Source of the DNA: DASRVA01 sp050732875
GTDB taxonomy: Bacteria; Gemmatimonadota; Gemmatimonadetes; JACCXV01; JAHWKZ01
DNA length: 64,000 nucleotides
Reading direction: 5' to 3'
Assembly (NCBI GenBank): GCA_050732875.1
Contig: JBOHRQ010000003.1
Span: forward strand, 28,142-92,141
Made by a program: the position numbers and the translations under genes. Of the stretch, positions 10,585-19,757 are shown piece by piece. The notes under the pieces are model-generated. The model did no database searches. It was not told the DNA's origin and saw only the letters and a list, made by a program, of their open reading frames with translations. Numbering within the stretch: the stretch's first letter is position 1; every line of letters begins with the position of its first letter.

Positions 10585-11223
10585 ATGTCGACCCGCGAGG
10601 CACTACAGCCTGACCACGCAGCCGACCCTCTGGTCGTGCTCAGCGAGCAGGCGCGGGCCCGGATCCGGGTCGCGCTAGGCGCGGCCGCCCCTCCCCGGCG
10701 CCATCTCCGGGTCCGGGTCACATCGCACGACGGCGGATTCGAGTACCAGCTCCAGGGTCTGAACGAGGAACAGATCCAGGCCAGTGACATCCGGCTCGAG
10801 GAGGAGGGCTTCACGCTCGTGGTCGACGCGGACAGCGCCAACCGGCTTCGAGGCACCCGGATCGATTACCGCGAGACGCTCGTTGAGAGGGGCTTCCACT
10901 TCGACAACCCCAACACCTCCCCGGGGCCGGCGCTCCCCCGTGGCGACCGCCCCGACCTCCAGGGCCCGTTGCCGGACCGCGTCCGGATGCTCCTCGATTC
11001 CGAGATCAACCCGGCGATCGCCGCCCACGGGGGGCACGTCCGCCTGGTGGACGTGCGGGACGATCGCGTCTTTCTGGCCTTCGGGGGCGGCTGCCACGGC
11101 TGCGGCATGGTGGACGTGACCCTCAAGCAGGGCATCGAGCGGCGGATCCGGGAGGCGGTCCCCGAGGTCGCCGAGGTGATCGACACGACCGACCACTCGA
11201 CCGGGGAGAGCCCGTACTTCTAG
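10585..11223 (+). CDS. nfuA: Fe-S biogenesis protein NfuA
   Basis: NfuA carries and delivers [4Fe-4S] clusters to target proteins. The 212-residue product has an N-terminal A-type (IscA/HesB-like) domain that lacks the three cysteines, as is usual in NfuA, and a C-terminal NifU domain with the cluster-ligating CHGCGM (CxxC) near residue 173. No Shine-Dalgarno sequence precedes ATG 10585; a weak -10-like TAGGTT lies about 10 bases before it, so a leaderless transcript is possible (inference). Two radical SAM enzymes with many cysteine clusters lie just beyond its terminator and are plausible clients. Confidence 0.93.
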   Translation: MSTREALQPDHAADPLVVLSEQARARIRVALGAAAPPRRHLRVRVTSHDGGFEYQLQGLNEEQIQASDIRLEEEGFTLVVDADSANRLRGTRIDYRETLVERGFHFDNPNTSPGPALPRGDRPDLQGPLPDRVRMLLDSEINPAIAAHGGHVRLVDVRDDRVFLAFGGGCHGCGMVDVTLKQGIERRIREAVPEVAEVIDTTDHSTGESPYF

Positions 11224-11264
11224 CCCCCGCGGGCTCGGCTCGCTGCGTGGTAGCTTCCCACACG

Positions 11265-11298
11265 AAAAAACGGGCGACCTGCGTGGTCGCCCGTTTTT
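11265..11298. terminator. Bidirectional intrinsic terminator
   Basis: A near-perfect inverted repeat, ACGGGCGACC / GGTCGCCCGT with a 5-base loop, is flanked by A6 on the left and T5 on the right, so it works on both strands. It lies between convergent nfuA (stop 11223) and the radical SAM gene (stop 11344) and would end both transcripts. Confidence 0.93.
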
Positions 11299-11343
11299 CA
11301 TTGGGAGCAGAGGGTTTCCGCTCGGAAACGAGCCCGGTCTGCC

Positions 11344-13527
<2,184 letters not shown>

Positions 13528-13575
13528 TCGTTCCTCCTTCGGCGAGAAGGGTCAGGAACTCAAGAATCCACCGGG

Positions 13576-13604
13576 ATAGTAGCGGGTTCCAACAACGCTG
13601 TAAA
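13576..13604 (-). promoter_or_regulatory. Sigma-70-type promoter of the large radical SAM gene
   Basis: On the minus strand TTTACA, a 17-bp spacer and TACTAT match the -35/-10 consensus well in otherwise GC-rich DNA. Transcription would start near 13569, about 40 bases before ATG 13527. Confidence 0.7.
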
Positions 13605-13624
13605 GCGATCGGTTCGGAGCGCCT

Positions 13625-14806
13625 TTATCCCGTTCGGGCCTGCTCTCCACCACTCTGCCAGAGCAGGCTCGGCAGGCTGTTCAGGAAGCCGCGGGGAGTG
13701 TACAGGACCTCCACCTCCCCTCGGCAGGAATACCAGCACGCGGTACAGGTGTTCGTTGCGTGCGCGTGGCGCAGCCCCGCCAGGACCTGCTCCATGGAAT
13801 CGGTGCGCAGGTTGCCGACCGGTTCGCTGGCGTTGAATTCGACGCACTTGGAGACGACCATCTGGTTGTCGATGTTGAACATGGCCTTCCCGGCGATGCA
13901 GCCGCCGATCCCGTCATTCGCGGCCTCGTCGAACTTTTCCAGGTACACCCGGTTCGAGTGGACGGTCCCGGGATAGAGCTCCTTGAGGCCGAGCAGCATC
14001 TCCGAAGCGCCCGCCAGGTGCCGCTGGTCCTCGTTGCCCGTCTTCATGACCGAGTAGGGCTGCACCTGCCAGTAGACGCCCAGATCGCGGGCCAGCCGGC
14101 ACAGGGCGGGCATCTCCTGGAGGTTATCGTCGGTCAGCACCGAGATGATCTGCACCCGCTGGTACGAGGTGTCGGTCCGGGCATCCATGAGCTGTTCGAT
14201 CGCCTTCACCGCGCGCTCGAACGCGAACCTCACGCCACGGTGACGGGAGTGCTTCTCCGGGTCGGCGTAATCGATCGAGATCGAGCATCCCCACAGACCG
14301 GCCTGCCACAGCTCCCGGGCCCGTCTGGGCGTCATCCCCGAGCCCGACGAGGTGAGGTACGGGAAGTGGTCCTGGGCCAGGATGCCCACGATGCGGTGGA
14401 TGTCGCGCCGCAACATCGGCTCCCCGCCGGCCAGGGAGACGATCAGCGAACCCATCTCGGAGAGCTTCCGCGAGCCGGTCACGAAGTCCTCGAGCGAGTT
14501 CTCCTCCTCGGGTTTGAAGTCGTTCTGCCAGTAGGTGCAGAACGAGCAGCCGTAGTTGCAGTTGTAGGTCACCTGCCAGGTCACCCAGACGGGACGGCCG
14601 GTGAGGTACGCTTTCAGGAGCCGCCCCTTCTTCGACCACGTTCCGCGTGGCGCCAGCGCCAGGTAGTCGTCCACCCGGACCGGGGGACCGATCGGCAGCT
14701 CGATCACCTCGCCTCGCGAACGGCCGCGCTCCGAGCCCGGAACCAGGGACTCATCGGTGGAATTGTGTCCGCTTAGCAGGGATTCGAGCGGGATGGGCCT
14801 GGTCAT
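13625..14806 (-). CDS. Radical SAM protein with SPASM-like C-terminal cysteines
   Basis: This 393-residue enzyme has the radical SAM motif CNYGCSFC at residues 83-90, SLAGGEPMLRRD as the SAM-binding GGE region, and a cysteine-rich tail (SKCVEF, TNTCTACWYSCRGE) resembling a SPASM or twitch auxiliary-cluster domain. The fold is of the MoaA/HpnH/PqqE type; the substrate cannot be told. I place the start at ATG 14806; the frame is open further upstream but crosses the promoter and shows no family similarity. It sits between a WbpP-type epimerase and the Tes-like gene, 97 bp upstream of the latter, with its own promoter. Confidence 0.82.
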   Translation of the reverse strand: MTRPIPLESLLSGHNSTDESLVPGSERGRSRGEVIELPIGPPVRVDDYLALAPRGTWSKKGRLLKAYLTGRPVWVTWQVTYNCNYGCSFCTYWQNDFKPEEENSLEDFVTGSRKLSEMGSLIVSLAGGEPMLRRDIHRIVGILAQDHFPYLTSSGSGMTPRRARELWQAGLWGCSISIDYADPEKHSRHRGVRFAFERAVKAIEQLMDARTDTSYQRVQIISVLTDDNLQEMPALCRLARDLGVYWQVQPYSVMKTGNEDQRHLAGASEMLLGLKELYPGTVHSNRVYLEKFDEAANDGIGGCIAGKAMFNIDNQMVVSKCVEFNASEPVGNLRTDSMEQVLAGLRHAHATNTCTACWYSCRGEVEVLYTPRGFLNSLPSLLWQSGGEQARTG

Positions 14807-14862
14807 ATCGCTCGCTGGGCTGGAGGTGAGGAAGATCCGTCTTCCGCACAGATGTCGGCGGT

Positions 14863-14892
14863 AGTCTAACCGGCCCCTTTTCCCGGTGTCAA
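14863..14892 (-). promoter_or_regulatory. Sigma-70-type promoter of the SPASM-like radical SAM gene
   Basis: A perfect -35 TTGACA (14887-14892), an 18-bp spacer and TAGACT (14863-14868) precede ATG 14806 by about 57 bases. The -35 overlaps the stop codon of the upstream epimerase, so the two radical SAM genes can be expressed apart from the sugar genes. Confidence 0.65.
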
Positions 14893-15938
14893 ACTCCGGT
14901 CGAGCCTGCCCGGACGGCCTCGAGGAACCACGCCACCGTCTCGTCCAGGCCCCTGTCCAGATCGTGGGTCGGGCGATAGTCGAGGAGCTGGGCCGCCCGC
15001 GAGATGTCGGCCTCGGAGTGGGGCACGTCCCCGGGACGGGAGGCAGCGTGCTCCGGCTTCCGGTCCTCGGCCCCCGGGACGGCCCGCGCCACACGCCTCC
15101 GGATCTTCTCGAACAGCTCGCCCAGGCTCGTCCGCCTTCCGACCGCCACGTTGATGACGGATCCGACCGCGCCGGGCTCCCGGGTCAGCGCGGCCAGCAG
15201 GTTGGCCTGGACGGCATTGGCCACGTAGCAGAAATCCCGGCTGGACTGCCCATCGCCAAAGATGACGACGGGACGGTCCTGAAGAAAGGCGTCGATCCAG
15301 CGCGGCACCACGGCCGCGTAGGGTCCATCCGGTCGCTGCCGCGGACCGAAGACGTTGAAGTAGCGCAAACCTACGACCTCGAGCCCATAGGAGCGGGCGT
15401 GGGCGGCCGCGGCCAGCTCTCCCGCCACCTTGCTGGCCGCGTAGGGCGAGAGCGGGCGCCCGCGGCGATCCTCCACCTTGGGCAGCCCCGGATCGTCGCC
15501 GTAGACGGAGCTGCTCGACGCGTAGACCACGCGCGGACGGCCTCCGCGGCGCGCCGCCTCCAGTACGTTCACCGTCCCCAGCACGTTGACCGAATGGGTC
15601 TCGAGCGGATTCTCCATGGATCGGGGAACCGAGCCGAGCGCAGCCTGGTGGAGAATGACGTCCACGTCGCGAGCGGCCTCGCGGGTCGCGTCGAGGGAGC
15701 GGATGTCCGCGTGATGGAAGTGGAAGCCTCCCCATCGCTCCTCCCCGACCCGCGCCCGCACGTCCTCGAGGTTGGCCGGCGAGCCGGTGGACAGGTCGTC
15801 CAGCCCCACCACCTCCTGATTGAGCGCCAGGAGGGCCTCCAGAAGGTGCGAGCCGATGAAGCCCGCGACGCCGGTCACGAGCCAGCGGCGGGGGAGACGC
15901 CCCAGTTCGTCGAGCAGGTTCGCTGGAAGGGTTCGCAT
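14889..15938 (-). CDS. wbpP: UDP-N-acetylglucosamine / UDP-GlcNAcA C4-epimerase (WbpP/TviC type)
   Basis: This extended SDR interconverts UDP-GlcNAc (or its uronic acid) and the galacto form. The 349-residue protein keeps the WbpP/TviC layout: a 15-residue N-terminal helix, WLVTGVAGFIGSHLLEALL, HQAALGSVPRSMENPLETHS, ASSSSVYGD, catalytic SPYAASK, and GLRYFNVFGPRQRPDGPYAA. ATG 15938 has GGGGAG upstream; translation from farther upstream would add unrelated residues. It lies 49 bp after the UDP-GlcNAc dehydrogenase; the pair matches the TviB/TviC or WbpA/WbpP logic for making UDP-GalNAcA. Confidence 0.88.
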   Translation of the reverse strand: MRTLPANLLDELGRLPRRWLVTGVAGFIGSHLLEALLALNQEVVGLDDLSTGSPANLEDVRARVGEERWGGFHFHHADIRSLDATREAARDVDVILHQAALGSVPRSMENPLETHSVNVLGTVNVLEAARRGGRPRVVYASSSSVYGDDPGLPKVEDRRGRPLSPYAASKVAGELAAAAHARSYGLEVVGLRYFNVFGPRQRPDGPYAAVVPRWIDAFLQDRPVVIFGDGQSSRDFCYVANAVQANLLAALTREPGAVGSVINVAVGRRTSLGELFEKIRRRVARAVPGAEDRKPEHAASRPGDVPHSEADISRAAQLLDYRPTHDLDRGLDETVAWFLEAVRAGSTGV

Positions 15939-15987
15939 GGCGCTCGGCTCCCCGCCGGACTCATGGCTCGGGACTCGTGGATCCACG

Positions 15988-18762
15988 CTACGCCTTGAGC
16001 AGCTTGCCCGGGGCCACGTCGATCCCCTCCATCGCATTGCGGGTGTCGACGATGCAGCGCGCCCACTCGGCCAGCTCCCGATAGTCGACCGCCGCGTGCC
16101 GGGTCGAGATCACCACCACGTCGAAGGCGGAGATCGTCTGCCGGTCCCAGTCCACCGAGCGGGTTCCCGCCCAGTCGGAGTGCTCGCGGCTCGGCTGGAT
16201 GACCGGCACGTGGGGATCGTGGTAGGCGACCTCCGCGCCGCGCTCCCGCAGGCGGTCCATGAGGTGGTAGCTGGGTGACTCCCGGTCATCGGAGACGTCG
16301 GGCTTGTAGGCCAGGCCGAGAATCAGGACCCGGCTCCCGTTGACGGCCCGGCTCCGCGCGTTGAGCGCCTCGATCACGCGGGCCACGACGTGCTCCGGCA
16401 TGCCGGTGTTGATCTCCCCGGCGAGCTCGATGAAGCGGGTGCTCTTGCCGTGCTCGCGGGCCTTCCAGGAGAGGTAGTAGGGATCGATGGGAATGCAGTT
16501 GTGGGAGACGAGTCCGTAGGAGGTCACATAGGTCTCCGTCCCGGGTACCTCGATCGAATACACCCAGCCGCCCTCGCGCTTGCGCACGCTGCCCGCCCCT
16601 ACCGACGCGAACCCCGAGTGCCGGCGGGTCTTTCGGGTGGGCGTCGAGACGACCTTGCGATCCAGATAGGTATCCAGCTTCGCGCCCTTCGCTCCCGCGA
16701 GCAGGGGTCGGATCCGCCGCAGCTGCTCTCTGCCGTACAGCCGCATCTCGCGTGAATTCCGCTTGATGGTCGGCGTCAGCTCCAGACTGTGCATCAGCAG
16801 CAGAACCTGCTGAAAGAGCTTCGGACTGGACGTGAAGTAGCTGACTTCAGCGGTATCGAGCCGATGATCATAGGTTCGGCCACCTTTCCGGTAGACTCGT
16901 CGACCCTGGGTCGCGTAGACGCTCCCGTCGCCGTTCAGCAACGCCCCCAGAAGGTTGAGCCGCACCTCTTCGCTGGCACCCAACATGATGGCCGGCACGC
17001 TCATCTCCTCCGACCGGACTCCGCAGCCGAGCACGTCCTTGAGAAAGATGCCGAACAGGTTGGAGGAAACCTTAATCTGAACCGCCCGCCAGCGCTTGAC
17101 GCGATGCATTGACCAGCGCAGGCCCATCCGCGTCAGGATCCCCGTCAGGTCGTCGATCAGCTCACATTCATGGGATCCGAAGACCCACCGCGTACGCCAG
17201 GACCGGTCGCGAGACAGGCACCCCTCACTGAGGTAGTAGCCGATCAGGCGGGCGAACTCGGGATCCAGCGCGATGATGCAGGGGACGCGGGCCTGGGCCG
17301 CCCCGTTGCCGGTGGTCAGGAACAGGTCCTCGCGGCGGAAGGCCACCATCCCGCTGCTCTCGAGCTCCAGAAACGCGGACAGGGGGAGGGTGTTCGAGCG
17401 CCGGAGGTCCTTACCCTCGAGTCCCGCCCGGCGCGCCACCGTCCGGATGGACGGCCACGAGTCGATCCAGGCCCCTGTCCGGGGCTTCACCCGGACCTTC
17501 GAGCCGGATGCGAGATCGAGGGCGTCGATGAGATCGATCGATCGCAGCGACCCGGACTCGGGCAGGCCCAGCGCCAGGATGGGTCGGGCATCCTCGATCG
17601 AATCGGCCCGCCGGACATGGAGCTCGCCCCGCTGGCGCACGATCAAGGGGTGCCCGTCCGTCACCGTCAGCGTCCGGCCCTCCGACGTGCGCAGGGTGAC
17701 GCGGTCGCCGCACCACCTTCGAAATACGTGCGTTGCTCTGCGGAAGCAGACCTCGCTTCTGTCGAGATCGAAGGAGAGAACCTCCATCTCCCGGAGCGCC
17801 CGCACCTCTACCTCTCCGATCCTCCGCAGCCTGGCCCCGTCCCCGGCGAGCTCCTTCATGCGGACCGCGTCGATGCCGCCGTCACGGCGGACGAAGACGA
17901 ACTCCTCGCCGTCCTGACAGTGCCCGCCCCAGCCAGGGCCGGGATCGAAGCGCATGAATCCGAACGGTTTGGTGTCCGCGGCCGCCAGGACTTCCCAGAT
18001 GTCGACCCCCATCCGCTCGTAGATCAGCTTGAGCTCGTTGACGAGCGCGATGTTGACGGCGCGGAAGACGTTCTCGGTGAGCTTGGTGGCTTCGGCGACC
18101 CGGGCCGAGGAGACCCGGACCGTGGAAGGGACGATCCAACGGTAGAGGGCCTCCGCGAGATCGCCCGAGACGGGATCGACACCGCCGACCACCTTGGGGA
18201 CCGTCGTCGTGGTGTGCTGCGCATCCCCCGGGTTCTCGCGTTCGGGCGAAAAAGCCAGGAAGAAGTCGTGGCCGCAGCGGAGGCCGCCCGACTCGAGCCG
18301 CGGCCGGAGGAGCTCCTCCGCGGTACCCGGATACGTGGTCGACTCGAGCACTACGAGCTGTCCCGCTCGGAGCCGGCCGCGGACCTGATCGGTCGTCTGC
18401 TCGATGTATTGCATGTCCGGCTCGCGATGGGCCGTCAGCGGGGTGGGAACGCAGATCAGGATAGCGTCCGGCTCGGACAGGCGCTCGAAGTCCCCGGTCG
18501 CCACCAGCCGGCCGGCCTCGACGACCGCCCGCACGCGCCCTCCATCCAGATGCGCGATGTAGCTCTCGCCACGTGAAAGGGCCTCGACCTTGGCCGGATC
18601 GACATCGAAGCCCAGAACGTCGAAGCCCCGCTCGGCGAAGGCGAGCGAAAGCGGCAGGCCTACGTAGCCCATCCCGACGACGCCCACCCGTGTGGCCCCC
18701 GAGTCGATCCTCTCCCGGAGAGCCTGCGCGGCGGCGGAGGTGGCGCGCTCTTCGACCGTCAC
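15988..18762 (-). CDS. wbpA: UDP-N-acetyl-D-glucosamine 6-dehydrogenase with an in-frame intein
   Basis: The host enzyme oxidises UDP-GlcNAc to UDP-GlcNAcA for surface polysaccharide. The precursor is 924 residues: N-extein 1-281 (GMGYVGLPLSLAF Rossmann loop, ESTTYPGTAEELL, FSPERENPGD, GPGWGGH), intein 282-755, C-extein 756-924 (CIPIDPYYLSWKA, LAYKPDVSDDRESPS). Splicing gives a normal 450-residue WbpA-type enzyme in which the first C-extein residue is the catalytic cysteine, so activity depends on splicing. The GTG start at 18762 overlaps the upstream epimerase stop (GTGA). The next gene is the WbpP-type epimerase. Confidence 0.93.
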   Translation of the reverse strand: MTVEERATSAAAQALRERIDSGATRVGVVGMGYVGLPLSLAFAERGFDVLGFDVDPAKVEALSRGESYIAHLDGGRVRAVVEAGRLVATGDFERLSEPDAILICVPTPLTAHREPDMQYIEQTTDQVRGRLRAGQLVVLESTTYPGTAEELLRPRLESGGLRCGHDFFLAFSPERENPGDAQHTTTTVPKVVGGVDPVSGDLAEALYRWIVPSTVRVSSARVAEATKLTENVFRAVNIALVNELKLIYERMGVDIWEVLAAADTKPFGFMRFDPGPGWGGHCQDGEEFVFVRRDGGIDAVRMKELAGDGARLRRIGEVEVRALREMEVLSFDLDRSEVCFRRATHVFRRWCGDRVTLRTSEGRTLTVTDGHPLIVRQRGELHVRRADSIEDARPILALGLPESGSLRSIDLIDALDLASGSKVRVKPRTGAWIDSWPSIRTVARRAGLEGKDLRRSNTLPLSAFLELESSGMVAFRREDLFLTTGNGAAQARVPCIIALDPEFARLIGYYLSEGCLSRDRSWRTRWVFGSHECELIDDLTGILTRMGLRWSMHRVKRWRAVQIKVSSNLFGIFLKDVLGCGVRSEEMSVPAIMLGASEEVRLNLLGALLNGDGSVYATQGRRVYRKGGRTYDHRLDTAEVSYFTSSPKLFQQVLLLMHSLELTPTIKRNSREMRLYGREQLRRIRPLLAGAKGAKLDTYLDRKVVSTPTRKTRRHSGFASVGAGSVRKREGGWVYSIEVPGTETYVTSYGLVSHNCIPIDPYYLSWKAREHGKSTRFIELAGEINTGMPEHVVARVIEALNARSRAVNGSRVLILGLAYKPDVSDDRESPSYHLMDRLRERGAEVAYHDPHVPVIQPSREHSDWAGTRSVDWDRQTISAFDVVVISTRHAAVDYRELAEWARCIVDTRNAMEGIDVAPGKLLKA
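16498..17919 (-). other. Intein with LAGLIDADG homing endonuclease inside the UDP-GlcNAc dehydrogenase
   Basis: This is a 474-residue intein. It starts with Cys1 (CQDGEEFVFV) right after extein GGH. Block B is TVTDGH with the TxxH at 87-90. The first dodecapeptide is LIGYYLSEGC (225-234) and the second LLGALLNGDGS (323-333), with the expected acidic residues (Glu in SEG, Asp in GDG). Block F is VYSIEVPG (453-460) and block G SYGLVSHN, with penultimate His473 and terminal Asn474. The +1 residue is the catalytic Cys of the enzyme. All splicing residues are present, so it looks active. Parts look less GC-rich by eye than the host gene, in keeping with transfer. An intein in a UDP-glucose dehydrogenase is known from Methanocaldococcus jannaschii; whether the site is the same must be checked. 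Confidence 0.95.
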
Positions 18763-19757
18763 TCGGCCCCGGCCGACGCGACCTCGCGGTACCAGCGGAC
18801 GAACGCCTCGAGACCCTCGTCGAGGCCGGTCCCGGGGTCGTACCCGAGCAGCCTTCGGGCACTCTCGATGTCGGCACAGGTCCGCTCGACGTCCCCCACC
18901 GGAAGCGGAAGACGCTCGATCCGCGCCTGGCGGCCGGTGGTCCGGGAGAGCGCCTCGATCAGATCGTTCAATCGCACCGGGACCGCTTCCCCCAGGTTGA
19001 CGACCTCGAAGCCCTCCTCGCTCCGGACCCACCCCACGGACGCCACGACGCCGGCGACGATGTCCGAGAAGTACGTGTAGTCCCGTTCGCTCGTGCCGTC
19101 GCCGTAGACCTGGATCGGCAGCCCGTCCTCCATGAGACGCACGAAGCGGTGGATCGCCATGTCGGGACGCTGGCGAGGCCCGTAGACGGTGAAGAACCGC
19201 AGCGACATGACCGTGAAGCCATGCGCCGAGTGATACACGTGGCAGAGCTCCTCGCCGGCCTTCTTCGTCATCGCGTAGGGAGAGATGGGCCGATCGACGC
19301 GATCGGTTTCCCGGAGGGGCACGTCGGGCCTGTTGCCGTACACCGACGACGAGGAGCCGAACACCAGCCGGTGGCAGCCCGCTTCGCGCATCGCCTCCAT
19401 GAGGATCACCGTGCCTTCGAGGTTGGTGCTCACGTATCCACAGGGGTCCTCCAGGGACGGTCGGACGCCGGCGCGCGCGCCGAGGTGGACGACGGCATCG
19501 TACGTCCCATCCGCGAAGAGTCCCGCGACGTCGGTCGGTTCCCGGAGATCCCCCTCCACCAGTCGGAACCGCTCGCTCTCTCGCAGGGCGGCGAGATTTC
19601 GTTCCTTGATTCTCCGGGGGTAGAATGGATCGAAGTTGTCGAAGGCCACCACTTCGTGGCCTTGCTCCACGAGCGACTCGCAGAGGTGGGACCCGATGAA
19701 GCCGGCCCCCCCGGTGACCAGGATCCGCCCTGTGCCGGTCATCCCGCGCACGGCCAT
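18759..19757 (-). CDS. NAD-dependent epimerase, UDP-glucuronate 4-epimerase type
   Basis: This 332-residue extended SDR probably turns UDP-glucuronate into UDP-galacturonate. It has ILVTGGAGFIGSHLCESL, the GAE-type substrate segment FDPFYPRRIKERNL, HLGARAGVRPSLEDP, SSSSVYGN, catalytic SPYAMTKKAGE, and LRFFTVYGPRQRPDMAIHRF, which is typical of GAE/Cap1J enzymes. ATG 19757 abuts the ftsK stop; an internal ATG at 19742 (MTGTGRILVTGG) is an alternative start. It is coupled by GTGA to the intein-bearing dehydrogenase. UDP-GlcA could come from ugd at 7654-9012. Confidence 0.86.
   Translation of the reverse strand: MAVRGMTGTGRILVTGGAGFIGSHLCESLVEQGHEVVAFDNFDPFYPRRIKERNLAALRESERFRLVEGDLREPTDVAGLFADGTYDAVVHLGARAGVRPSLEDPCGYVSTNLEGTVILMEAMREAGCHRLVFGSSSSVYGNRPDVPLRETDRVDRPISPYAMTKKAGEELCHVYHSAHGFTVMSLRFFTVYGPRQRPDMAIHRFVRLMEDGLPIQVYGDGTSERDYTYFSDIVAGVVASVGWVRSEEGFEVVNLGEAVPVRLNDLIEALSRTTGRQARIERLPLPVGDVERTCADIESARRLLGYDPGTGLDEGLEAFVRWYREVASAGAE

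Noticed and set aside
15988..18762. Two separate genes or a tandem fusion for the UDP-GlcNAc dehydrogenase
   Set aside because: The frame is continuous, the two enzyme parts join perfectly when 17919-16498 is removed, and all intein motifs are present.
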